Below are positions 33,089 through 39,622 of a stretch of DNA of 39,622 bases, in pieces. How positions within the stretch are numbered: position 1 is the stretch's first letter; each line of letters starts with the position of its first letter. Position numbers and translations under genes: made by a program. A model generated the notes under the pieces. It made no database searches and had not been told where the DNA came from. It saw only the letters and a list, made by a program, of their open reading frames with translations. Origin of the DNA: Bermanella sp. (GTDB lineage: Bacteria; Pseudomonadota; Gammaproteobacteria; Pseudomonadales; Oceanobacteraceae); NCBI GenBank assembly GCA_002683575.1, contig NYTP01000035.1:1-39622 (forward strand), in the 5' to 3' direction.

Positions 33089-34498
33089 TTAAAGATCTTT
33101 TAATGCGCCAATCGTGTCTTGCAATACTGCTTTTGCATCACCGGCAACCATTAACGCGTTATCACGAATGAACAACTCGTTTGGAATACCCGCAAAACCA
33201 GGAGATAGACCACGCTTAACAACCACAACGGTTTTCGCATTGTGTACGTTAAGGATTGGCATACCAAAGATTGGCGAGTTAGGATCTTCTGCTGCGCCTG
33301 GGTTAACAACGTCGTTTGCACCTAATACGATGGCAACGTCCGTTTGAGAGAACTCAGGGTTGATGGTATCCATTTCAACTAGTTGATCGTACGGTACTTC
33401 CGCTTCAGCAAGTAGTACGTTCATGTGGCCAGGCATACGACCGGCTACTGGGTGAATCGCGTATTTCACTTCAGCACCGTTTGCTTCAAGCATGCTGGCT
33501 AGCTCACGTGTTGCGTGTTGTGCTTGTGCCACGGCTAAACCGTAACCCGGTACGAAAACCACTTTCTGTGCGCTTTCTAACAGCATGGCCAGTTCGTCTG
33601 CATTTGAGAACTTCACTTTGCCTTCGTAGAATGCATCGTTTTCAGATTTGCTGACGCCGCTTTGTTCAGACATAGAACCACCGAACAATACATTTGTCAG
33701 TGAGCGGTTCATGGCTTTACACATGATGCTAGTTAGGATGATACCGGATGCACCAACCAGAGAACCCACGATAATCAAACCGTTGTTGCCTAATACGAAA
33801 CCCGCTGCTGCACCGGCTAAACCGGAGTAAGAGTTTAGAAGTGATACCACAACTGGCATGTCGGCGCCGCCAATTGGCATAACCAAGCACACACCCAAGA
33901 TCAAACAAACCACGATCAAACCTAGAATCAGGTAGTCAGAGTTTAATTGACTAAATGCCGTGAAATAAACCGCACCGGCAATCAAGGTTGCGAAGCAAAG
34001 TTTTACAATCCACTTATACAGTTTTACTTTATTTGAATCGCCAATTTTACCTTTTAACTTACCAACCGCGACAAAAGAACCCGTTAACGTAACCGCACCG
34101 ATCAAGATCGAAAGAATAACAGCAACAGACCAATCGTAAGTCACAGCAAATTTACCCATATCGGCAAGCTGTTGGCTTTCTAAATAGTTAGCAGCGGCAA
34201 CCAATAAAGAAGCACCACCACCAATACCGTTTAACGTGGCAACCATTTCTGGCATATCCGTCATGGCCACTTTTTTCGCAATGAAAGCACCGATTACACC
34301 ACCGATTAATACACCGATAAGAATGTATTCATAAGTAATCACATTACTATCAAGTAACGCTGCAATCACAGCAATCAACATGGCAGATGCCGACATTTTA
34401 TTGCCTTGCACTGCTGTTTTAGGAGAAGTTAAGCCTTTTACGCCAAGGATAAATAATACCGCGGCAACTAGGTAACCTATGTTAATTAATACGTCCAT
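33089..34498 (-). CDS. pntB: NAD(P) transhydrogenase subunit beta PntB
   Basis: Membrane subunit of the proton-translocating transhydrogenase, which uses the proton-motive force to make NADPH from NADH. The 469-residue protein has about nine membrane helices in residues 1-260 (including GGADMPVVVSLLNSYSGLAG, part of the proton path) and the NADP-binding domain III in the last 180 residues (PGYGLAVAQAQHATRELASM, KYAIHPVAGRMPGHMNVLLA, NPGAAEDPNSPIFGMPIL). It is last in mqo-pntAA-pntAB-pntB, 12 bases after pntAB. Confidence 0.97.
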   Translation of the reverse strand: MDVLINIGYLVAAVLFILGVKGLTSPKTAVQGNKMSASAMLIAVIAALLDSNVITYEYILIGVLIGGVIGAFIAKKVAMTDMPEMVATLNGIGGGASLLVAAANYLESQQLADMGKFAVTYDWSVAVILSILIGAVTLTGSFVAVGKLKGKIGDSNKVKLYKWIVKLCFATLIAGAVYFTAFSQLNSDYLILGLIVVCLILGVCLVMPIGGADMPVVVSLLNSYSGLAGAAAGFVLGNNGLIIVGSLVGASGIILTSIMCKAMNRSLTNVLFGGSMSEQSGVSKSENDAFYEGKVKFSNADELAMLLESAQKVVFVPGYGLAVAQAQHATRELASMLEANGAEVKYAIHPVAGRMPGHMNVLLAEAEVPYDQLVEMDTINPEFSQTDVAIVLGANDVVNPGAAEDPNSPIFGMPILNVHNAKTVVVVKRGLSPGFAGIPNELFIRDNALMVAGDAKAVLQDTIGALKDL

Positions 34499-34510
34499 TA
34501 GTCTGCTACC

Positions 34511-34795
34511 TTATTTCTTTTTAAACATGTTCAGCATGCGGTCGGTTACCATGTAACCGGCCACAATGTTGATGGTGGCAAGTGCGATCGCAACCACACC
34601 CAGTACTGTTGAAAGTACGGTTGTGTGTTCTGATCCACCAGAGCTAATGATGGCACCCACTACAACGATACCGGAAATAGCGTTAGTACCGCTCATTAAG
34701 GGTGTGTGTAAAGTAGGGGGTACTTTGTTAATCACTTCTACGCCAACGAAGATCGCCAGCACAAAAATGGTTAGGGACATGATGAACATTTCCAT
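34511..34795 (-). CDS. pntAB: NAD(P) transhydrogenase alpha subunit, part 2 (membrane)
   Basis: A 94-residue membrane protein with three or four helices (MSLTIFVLAIFVGVEVI, GTNAISGIVVVGAIISSGG, VLGVVAIALATINIVAGYMV), equal to the C-terminal membrane piece of fused E. coli PntA. It completes the alpha subunit with pntAA. The start is 4 bases after the pntAA stop, and AAGGA lies across the end of pntAA, so translation is probably coupled. The split arrangement is known from Rhodospirillum rubrum and others and is not a frameshift artefact. Confidence 0.96.
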   Translation of the reverse strand: MEMFIMSLTIFVLAIFVGVEVINKVPPTLHTPLMSGTNAISGIVVVGAIISSGGSEHTTVLSTVLGVVAIALATINIVAGYMVTDRMLNMFKKK

Positions 34796-34799
34796 GATC

Positions 34800-35936
34800 T
34801 TATTCCTTCTCTGCCTGAGCTTTTAAGCCTTCGTGTTTAATTTCGCCCGCTTCAGTAACTAACGTGGCTGCTACAATGTCGTCTTCCATATCGATGTTTA
34901 GCTCGCCTTCGGCTGCCATGTTCAATAGGAAAGTGGTGACGTTTTTGGTTAGCAACTGAGACGCATGAACCGGTACGCGACCAGGATGATCGGTATAGCC
35001 AATGATGGTCACACCATCAACATAGGCTTTATGACCCGCTACCGTTCCTTCAACGTTGCCGCCACGCTCGGCTGCAAGGTCAACAATAACGGAGCCTTTT
35101 TTCATGTAGTGCAGCATGTCTTTGGTAATAAGACGTGGTGACATTTTGCCAGGGATAGCCGCGGTGGTGATCACAAGATCCGCCTGCGCCACTTTCGCTT
35201 GCATTTGTTCACGTTGCTTTTTGTAGAACTCTTCTGATTTCTCAGTGGCGTAACCACCGGTTGCGCCGCCTTCTTCTTGTGGCAAATCAAACTCCACAAA
35301 TTTGGCACCTAAAGATTCAACCTGCTCACGTACTTCAACACGAGTATCGTATGCTTCAACCACTGCACCTAAACGACGTGCCGTGGAGATCGCCATAAGA
35401 CCAGCAACACCAGCACCTACGATGAAAACTTTAGCTGGGTGGATAGTACCGGCTGCGGTCATGAGCATTGGGAAATACTGCGGAAGCTCCATGGCACCGG
35501 ATAGTACCGAACGGTAACCACTGATGGCGCCCATTGAGCTTAATACGTCCATGCTTTGAGCACGGGTAGTACGCGGAATAAATTCCAATGCAAACGAGCG
35601 TACATTGCGTGCAGCCAGTTGTTTGATAAGTGGTAAGTTGAACCACGCATCAAGCAGACAAATTAATGTGCTGTCTTCTTTTAGTAGTGGCACTTCTTCG
35701 TCAAGTGGCTGACGCACTTTTAGTACGATGTCCGCTTGATCATATAAAGACTGTGCACTTGGTGCGATGCTCGCGCCACAAGTACGATAATCTTCATCCG
35801 TAAAGTGAGAGTTATCACCCGCACCTTCTTGAACAACCACTTCGAAACCCGCTGACAATAACGCATCGATACCAGATGGAATCAATGCGACGCGATTTTC
35901 CCCAGGATAAATTTCCTTAGGTACCCCTATTAACAT
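34800..35936 (-). CDS. pntAA: NAD(P) transhydrogenase alpha subunit, part 1 (NAD-binding)
   Basis: The soluble NADH-binding domain I, 378 residues, related to alanine dehydrogenase. Motifs: IGVPKEIYPGENRVALIPSG at the N-terminus, the Rossmann loop VFIVGAGVAGLMAISTARRL followed by GAVVEAYDTRVEVREQV, and VITTAAIPGKMSPRLITKDM. The C-terminus (DIVAATLVTEAGEIKHEG) ends before the membrane part, which is in pntAB. The ATG at 35936 has AGGAG 8 bases upstream and is preferred to a GTG three codons earlier. It lies 59 bases after mqo with no terminator between, so cotranscription is likely. Confidence 0.96.
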   Translation of the reverse strand: MLIGVPKEIYPGENRVALIPSGIDALLSAGFEVVVQEGAGDNSHFTDEDYRTCGASIAPSAQSLYDQADIVLKVRQPLDEEVPLLKEDSTLICLLDAWFNLPLIKQLAARNVRSFALEFIPRTTRAQSMDVLSSMGAISGYRSVLSGAMELPQYFPMLMTAAGTIHPAKVFIVGAGVAGLMAISTARRLGAVVEAYDTRVEVREQVESLGAKFVEFDLPQEEGGATGGYATEKSEEFYKKQREQMQAKVAQADLVITTAAIPGKMSPRLITKDMLHYMKKGSVIVDLAAERGGNVEGTVAGHKAYVDGVTIIGYTDHPGRVPVHASQLLTKNVTTFLLNMAAEGELNIDMEDDIVAATLVTEAGEIKHEGLKAQAEKE

Positions 35937-35995
35937 AGTTAACACTCCTAAAATGGATTATTTTTTAATTTATTATTATTCGGGTTCGTAAATCG

Positions 35996-37480
35996 TTATG
36001 CCTTGGCTAAACCAAGAACACGTAAAGTATTTTCACGGGTGCGGTTAAGCAGTTCGCCGTTTTCAACGAGGGACTCACCGTAAGATGGTACCCACTCTTT
36101 TAAACGTGCTTTCCAATCCGTATCCAAACGTTCTGCCATGCAGCGCTCAATCACTTCAATCATGGCTTGTGCCGCAACGGATGCACCTGGCGAGGCGCCT
36201 AATAGTGCAGCTAATGAACCATCTTTTGCAGCCACTAATTCCGTACCAAACTCTAGTTTGCCGCTACCGTTAGCATCTTTTTTGATGATTTGAACACGTT
36301 GGCCTGCTTGCGCTAATGTCCATTTTTCGGACGTAGCATCAGGGAAGTAGTCACGTAATGCGTTCATGCGATCTTCGTGTGACTGCAATACCTCACCAAT
36401 TAAGTACTTGGTTAGGTCCATGTTGTTCATGCCCACATTCATCATTGGCAATAGGTTGTTACCGCGCACGGATTTAAATAAATCCAATTTAGAACCGGCT
36501 TTTAAAAACTTAGTGGTGAAACCTGCGTATGGGCCAAACAACAGAGCCGGTTTGCCGTTAATAATACGGGTGTCTAAATGAGGCACTGACATTGGCGGCG
36601 CGCCAATGGCCGCTTTGCCGTATACCTTAGCGTGGTGCTGCTTAATGGTTTCTTCGTCTTGGCAGACCAACCACTGACCTGAAACGGGGAAGCCACCATA
36701 GCCTTTGCTTTCTGGAATGCCAGATTTTTGTAAGAGTGGTAACGCACCACCACCGGCACCTAAAAATACAAAGCCGGCTTTAAACTGTTTGTTTTCACCC
36801 GTTGCGCGGTCTTTAAGACGTACGCTCCAACGGCCATCATTGCTTTGCTTAAGGTCAGACACTTCATGACTGGTAAGCAGTTCGAATTGTTCACGCTTTT
36901 CAAGGGATGAAACCAGGTTGCGCGTGAGTGAACCAAAGTCCACATCGCTACCAAATGGAATGCGCGTCGCGGCCACTTTTTCATCGCTTGCGCGACCTTC
37001 CATCACCAATGGCATCCATTCGCGTAATACGTCGTGATCTTCGCTGTATTCCATACCGGCAAACAAATGGTGTGCCGATAGTTTTTCCCAACGCTTGCGC
37101 AAGAACGCCACGTTTTCTTCGCCCCATACAAAACTGATGTGAGGCGTTGTGTTGATAAAGTTATCAGGGGCAGGTAAGTCACCGCTATCAATTAGGGCTG
37201 TCCACAGCTGCAACGATACTTCGAAGTTCGCATTGATCGCTAAAGCACGATCCACTTCCACATCGCCATTTGCATTTTGTGGCGTGTAGTTCAGCTCACA
37301 GTAACCAGCATGGCCTGTACCTGCGTTATTCCAACCATCTGTGCTCTCGTGGGCAACATGGTCCAAGCGCTCCACCATGGTTAATCGCAGTGAAGGGTCT
37401 AATTTATTTAATAGTGTGCCAAGAGTCGCACTCATGACGCCGCCACCGACCAGTAGCACATCGATTTCTTTAGTAGCCAT
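35996..37480 (-). CDS. mqo: Malate:quinone oxidoreductase
   Basis: FAD-dependent, membrane-associated enzyme of the citric acid cycle that oxidises malate to oxaloacetate and passes electrons to quinone. 494 residues, normal length. Features: the FAD-binding N-terminus EIDVLLVGGGVMSATLGTLL, ERLDHVAHESTDGWNNAGTG with HAGYCELNYTP, FVFLGAGGGALPLLQKSGIP, GYGGFPVSGQWLVC, and a C-terminal ALLGASPGASVAAQAMIEVI. The ATG at 37480 gives the family start; the frame is open 12 codons upstream. Cotranscription with pnt would link electron entry from malate to NADPH production. It has a structured leader and a good sigma-70 promoter. Confidence 0.97.
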   Translation of the reverse strand: MATKEIDVLLVGGGVMSATLGTLLNKLDPSLRLTMVERLDHVAHESTDGWNNAGTGHAGYCELNYTPQNANGDVEVDRALAINANFEVSLQLWTALIDSGDLPAPDNFINTTPHISFVWGEENVAFLRKRWEKLSAHHLFAGMEYSEDHDVLREWMPLVMEGRASDEKVAATRIPFGSDVDFGSLTRNLVSSLEKREQFELLTSHEVSDLKQSNDGRWSVRLKDRATGENKQFKAGFVFLGAGGGALPLLQKSGIPESKGYGGFPVSGQWLVCQDEETIKQHHAKVYGKAAIGAPPMSVPHLDTRIINGKPALLFGPYAGFTTKFLKAGSKLDLFKSVRGNNLLPMMNVGMNNMDLTKYLIGEVLQSHEDRMNALRDYFPDATSEKWTLAQAGQRVQIIKKDANGSGKLEFGTELVAAKDGSLAALLGASPGASVAAQAMIEVIERCMAERLDTDWKARLKEWVPSYGESLVENGELLNRTRENTLRVLGLAKA

Positions 37481-37518
37481 TATAGATTTCGCCTGTAGGT
37501 AAAAATCTGAATCCAAGT

Positions 37519-37570
37519 GGCGCGGGTCGGCGCCTTTCCGGTGGCAGCTTTTGGCTGTCTTAGTCCACCG
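37519..37570 (-). promoter_or_regulatory. Structured 5' leader of mqo, possible cis-regulatory RNA
   Basis: Read on the minus strand, CGGTGG (37570-37565) pairs with CCACCG (37544-37539), enclosing CAGC-CAAAA-GCTG with a one-sided 7-base bulge; a second stem GGCGC-CGACCC-GCGCC (37534-37519) follows. It is GC-rich in otherwise AT-rich surroundings, lies within the transcript from the predicted promoter, and ends 39 bases before the mqo start. I recognise no known riboswitch class. Confidence 0.5.
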
Positions 37571-37589
37571 ACTGAATTAAAACGAGCGT

Positions 37590-37618
37590 TTTATACATTC
37601 GTTCTAAGCAGATCACAA
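37590..37618 (-). promoter_or_regulatory. Sigma-70 promoter of mqo
   Basis: Minus-strand TTGTGA (37618-37613) and TATAAA (37595-37590) are 17 bases apart. The implied leader of about 100 bases contains the two stem-loops at 37519-37570. Confidence 0.7.
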
Positions 37619-38026
37619 TATTGACAAACAAAACAAGACTGGCCTCAATATTGCAAATTTAACGCAAAGCCTTGATCTATAAGGGTTTAGGGGGTTGTAT
37701 CATTATTTCTTATAGTAACTATAAGAACAGTTATAAATGGCTTAAATAGGAAATTTAAAAAAGATAAACACAAGTGATGTGACTACAACTGTTCAAAAAA
37801 TAGGCTTGTTTTTGGAGTAACCTTACTCTTACTGGCCAATTTTCGTTGATTTAGTTGGGTTTGAAATTCGCTACTCTTTTCAATTGAACGCCTCTGCTGG
37901 GCCGAACTACTGCACAAAAAACAATCAATAAATCAAGATCACAAGTACGCAGATGAATTTAGACGCCAACATTAAATATGTTGTTACAATGGCGACCTTA
38001 ATATCCAGCCATAAGCAGTACTGCCC
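37619..38026. other. Intergenic region between mqo and the divergent unknown gene
   Basis: About 400 bases without a gene. It holds the 21-bp dyad at 37707-37727, a related half-site (AGTTATAAA) nearby at 37730-37738, and, close to the plus-strand gene, a second dyad CAACAT-N5-ATGTTG (37967-37983) directly before a possible -10, TACAAT (37985-37990). No hairpin terminator or RNA gene was seen. Confidence 0.5.
37707..37727. promoter_or_regulatory. Perfect 21-bp dyad, candidate operator
   Basis: TTCTTATAG-TAA-CTATAAGAA is a perfect inverted repeat with 9-base arms and a 3-base spacer, lying about 90 bases upstream of the mqo promoter and about 300 before the divergent gene. The size and AT-rich form fit a dimeric repressor or activator site. 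The regulator is unknown. Confidence 0.5.
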
Positions 38027-38341
38027 ATGAAGATGTCAAAAACCATTAAAAAGCTAAACGACCGATTGGTCATCGCTGTTGAAAAACTGGCTGTGCAGGC
38101 AAAAGAAGAATTACCTGGGTTTGCTAGGCTTGAGCACAGCGTTAAATTTGACCTTTTCCCGGGTAGCCTTCTGGTGAGCTGTTACTTTGAAACCCATGAC
38201 GATCTTGATAAAGCGAAGTCATCGGAAAAAAAATATCAAAAAAAACTGCACAACATGCTGATGAAGCAAGGCATATTACTAAAAGAGCCTACTCATAATC
38301 TTAAGTTCTACGTGCAACCCAAAACTGAGCAAAGCGCTTAA
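38027..38341 (+). CDS. Small conserved-type hypothetical protein upstream of sbtA
   Basis: A 104-residue basic, soluble protein without signal peptide or membrane helix. It begins KTIKKLNDRLVIAVEKLAVQ (helical) and continues with LEHSVKFDLFPGSLLVSCYF and a Lys-rich helix. Comparable small proteins in Pseudomonas are sometimes labelled Fis-type regulators, but I see no helix-turn-helix and would leave function open. It is 26 bases before sbtA on the same strand, so the two probably form an operon. It is not a PII-like SbtB, the usual SbtA partner. ATG codons at 38027 and 38033 are both possible. Confidence 0.7.
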   Translation: MKMSKTIKKLNDRLVIAVEKLAVQAKEELPGFARLEHSVKFDLFPGSLLVSCYFETHDDLDKAKSSEKKYQKKLHNMLMKQGILLKEPTHNLKFYVQPKTEQSA

Positions 38342-38367
38342 AGCCGTCATTAAAAGGATTTCATCTC

Positions 38368-39312
38368 ATGCCTGATATCGTCGTCATGTTTTTCCTGCTG
38401 GGTTTGATCGCAGGGATACTCAAGTCTGACCTGGAAATACCCAAAGCCGCCTATGAAACCTTAAGCCTTCTGCTCATGCTCACCATTGGTCTTAAAGGCG
38501 GCATGGCACTTTATGGCTCATTAGAGTGGTCACTTGTTTTTGAGCTACTGGCCATTGCTTCCCTTGGTGCGTTTATTCCCCTGATTGTCATCCCGGTTTT
38601 ATTAAAAGTCGCAAAAGCCGATCATGCTAATGCGGCGAGTCTGGCCGCCCACTACGGTTCTGTGAGCGCCGGCACCTTTGCGGTGGCACTGGCTTATGTG
38701 GAAACCGTGGGATTACCCATCGAACCTCAAGTTACCTTGTATTTGGTGATGCTAGAGTTACCCGCCATTTTAGTAGCGCTGGCGTTTTATCGTCGCCATA
38801 CAAAACATGACGGCAGTGCGTCAAGTAAACAAAGTGAGCTTTGGCATGAGACCTTTACCAACCGAGGCGTGGTGCTATTAGCCGGCGGGGTGATTATTGG
38901 CTTTATGTACGGCCCTAGTGAAGGGGCGGCGGTAACCGAATTATTTACCAACGCGTTTAAAGCCGTGTTGGCGTTATTCTTATTAGAAATGGGTTTAACT
39001 GCGGCGGAGACTTTATCGCCGATTCCATGGAAAAAATGGCGTTTGCTGACATTTGCACTGATCACGCCCTTCTTTTTATCTTTTATCGGTTTATCCGCGG
39101 GCATTGCATTAGGCTTGTCCACCGGTTCAGTGGTCATCTTGGCCACATTGACTGCCAGCGCCTCGTATATTGCGGCACCTGCCGCCATTAAAACGGCTAT
39201 CCCTAAAGCAGACATAGGCTTAGCCATGTTAATGTCACTGGGCATCACCTTCCCGTTTAATGCCATTGTGGGCATTCCCCTTTACCACCAGATGGCCAGC
39301 TATTTTTCATAA
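38368..39312 (+). CDS. sbtA: SbtA-type sodium-dependent bicarbonate permease
   Basis: An integral membrane protein of 314 residues with about ten hydrophobic segments, of the SbtA family (PF05982); cyanobacterial members take up bicarbonate with sodium. Two inverted halves can be seen: the first has LLMLTIGLKGGMALYGSLEW and AAHYGSVSAGTFAVALAYVE, the second LFLLEMGLTAAETL and VVILATLTASASYIAAPAAI. The loop between the halves (RRHTKHDGSASSKQ) is short. AAGGA lies 9 bases before the ATG. In a heterotroph the true substrate (bicarbonate or another anion) is not certain. A bidirectional terminator follows. Confidence 0.9.
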   Translation: MPDIVVMFFLLGLIAGILKSDLEIPKAAYETLSLLLMLTIGLKGGMALYGSLEWSLVFELLAIASLGAFIPLIVIPVLLKVAKADHANAASLAAHYGSVSAGTFAVALAYVETVGLPIEPQVTLYLVMLELPAILVALAFYRRHTKHDGSASSKQSELWHETFTNRGVVLLAGGVIIGFMYGPSEGAAVTELFTNAFKAVLALFLLEMGLTAAETLSPIPWKKWRLLTFALITPFFLSFIGLSAGIALGLSTGSVVILATLTASASYIAAPAAIKTAIPKADIGLAMLMSLGITFPFNAIVGIPLYHQMASYFS

Positions 39313-39344
39313 CTGAGATTTTGGGTCTAAACAGGCAGACATAA

Positions 39345-39376
39345 AAAAACCCAGCTTATTTTAAAGCTGGGTTTTT
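39345..39376. terminator. Bidirectional terminator after sbtA
   Basis: AAAAACCCAGCTT pairs with AAGCTGGGTTTTT around a short AT loop, with T runs on both strands. It serves sbtA (ending 39312) and the convergent DUF3127 gene (ending 39404). Confidence 0.92.
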
Positions 39377-39403
39377 CGTATTGCGGCTTAAGCCTTTATA
39401 AAA

Positions 39404-39622
39404 CTAAAACGGCACGTCATCGTCAAAACCATGACCAGGCTGAGTTTGGTCAAAGGCTGGGGCAGCTTGCTGAGCCTGTGCGCCGCTTTCTATTCGCCAC
39501 GCTTGTAAGCTAGTGAAACATTTTTCCGGCTTACCTGGGGCGTTCCAAAGACGTCCTGAGAGATTGAAATGCACATTAATCTCATCACCCACACTGTGAT
39601 TATCCATTAGCGCACACTTGTC
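39404..39622 (-). CDS. DUF3127 protein with SSB-like tip (5' part beyond window)
   Basis: Only the C-terminal 72 residues are inside the window; the frame is open to the right edge (DKCALMDNHSVGDEINVHFN), so the ATG at 39607 is internal rather than the start. LSGRLWNAPGKPEKCFTSLQ followed by AWRIE matches the end of the DUF3127 domain, a small OB-fold-like family. A Gln/Ala/Pro linker then leads to an acidic tip GFDDDVPF, nearly identical to the DDDIPF end of single-stranded DNA-binding protein that docks repair and replication partners. A role at single-stranded DNA is inferred from that. Confidence 0.82.
   Translation of the reverse strand, partial: DKCALMDNHSVGDEINVHFNLSGRLWNAPGKPEKCFTSLQAWRIESGAQAQQAAPAFDQTQPGHGFDDDVPF

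Noticed and set aside
34795-34800. Possible frameshift splitting pntA
   Set aside because: pntAA and pntAB are separated by a stop and a new start with its own ribosome site; a split alpha subunit is normal in many bacteria.
37519-37534. Resemblance of the mqo leader stem to an S-adenosylhomocysteine riboswitch
   Set aside because: Only a short GC-rich string is similar; the conserved core and pseudoknot partners were not found, and mqo is not a methyl-cycle gene.
38787-39275. Long minus-strand open frame (162 codons) inside sbtA
   Set aside because: Antisense shadow of a clear membrane transporter; translation resembles no family.

Overview
The window is a chromosomal segment of a gammaproteobacterium, most likely a marine member of the Oceanospirillales (the Bermanella/Oleispira type). 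The assignment rests on gene order and protein character: a Pseudomonas-like flagellar order (cheV-cheR-flgBCDE-flgFGHI-flgJKL-fliC-flaG-fliD, with flgA-flgM-flgN-flgZ divergent), a giant flagellin of the kind reported from marine Oceanospirillales, a split proton-translocating transhydrogenase, an arsenosugar gene trio and an SbtA-type bicarbonate permease. No mobile element, CRISPR array or rRNA operon was seen.

Layout. Positions 1-1345 are AT-rich and carry two unrecognised envelope proteins. A bidirectional terminator separates them from 1417-27310, a run of minus-strand flagellar and chemotaxis genes transcribed from cheV down to fliD. The divergent block 27477-29957 encodes FlgA (P-ring chaperone), FlgM (anti-sigma-28), FlgN (chaperone) and a PilZ flagellar brake. 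A minus-strand arsenosugar cluster (30016-32314) follows, then tRNA-Arg(CCT) and an unknown gene, then mqo-pntAA-pntAB-pntB on the minus strand (33089-37480), an unknown gene plus sbtA on the plus strand (38027-39312), and the cut 3' part of a DUF3127 gene at the right edge.

Regulation is readable. Promoters of the sigma-54 type (GG-N10-GC) precede flgB, flgF, flgJ and flgA, with a weak one before flgI. Two carry the same CGGCAA-N3-TTGCCG dyad almost the same distance upstream, which suggests a FleR/FlrC/FlbD-type activator. Sigma-28 promoters (TAAA-N15-GCCG) precede fliC, fliD and flgM. Together they describe a classic tiered cascade: sigma-54 for hook-basal body and junction genes, then FlgM export and sigma-28 for filament and cap.

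The most striking feature is that four axial proteins are greatly enlarged: FliD 1320, FlgE 1251, FliC 1236 and FlgK 992 residues. FlgL, the rod proteins and the rings have ordinary sizes. The extra length sits as central insertions between normal terminal domains. It is built from related beta-rich modules that recur within FliD and appear again in FlgE and FlgK. FliC and FliD each also carry a dockerin-like putative calcium loop at a similar place in a module. This looks like one coordinated re-engineering of hook, junction, filament and cap surface.
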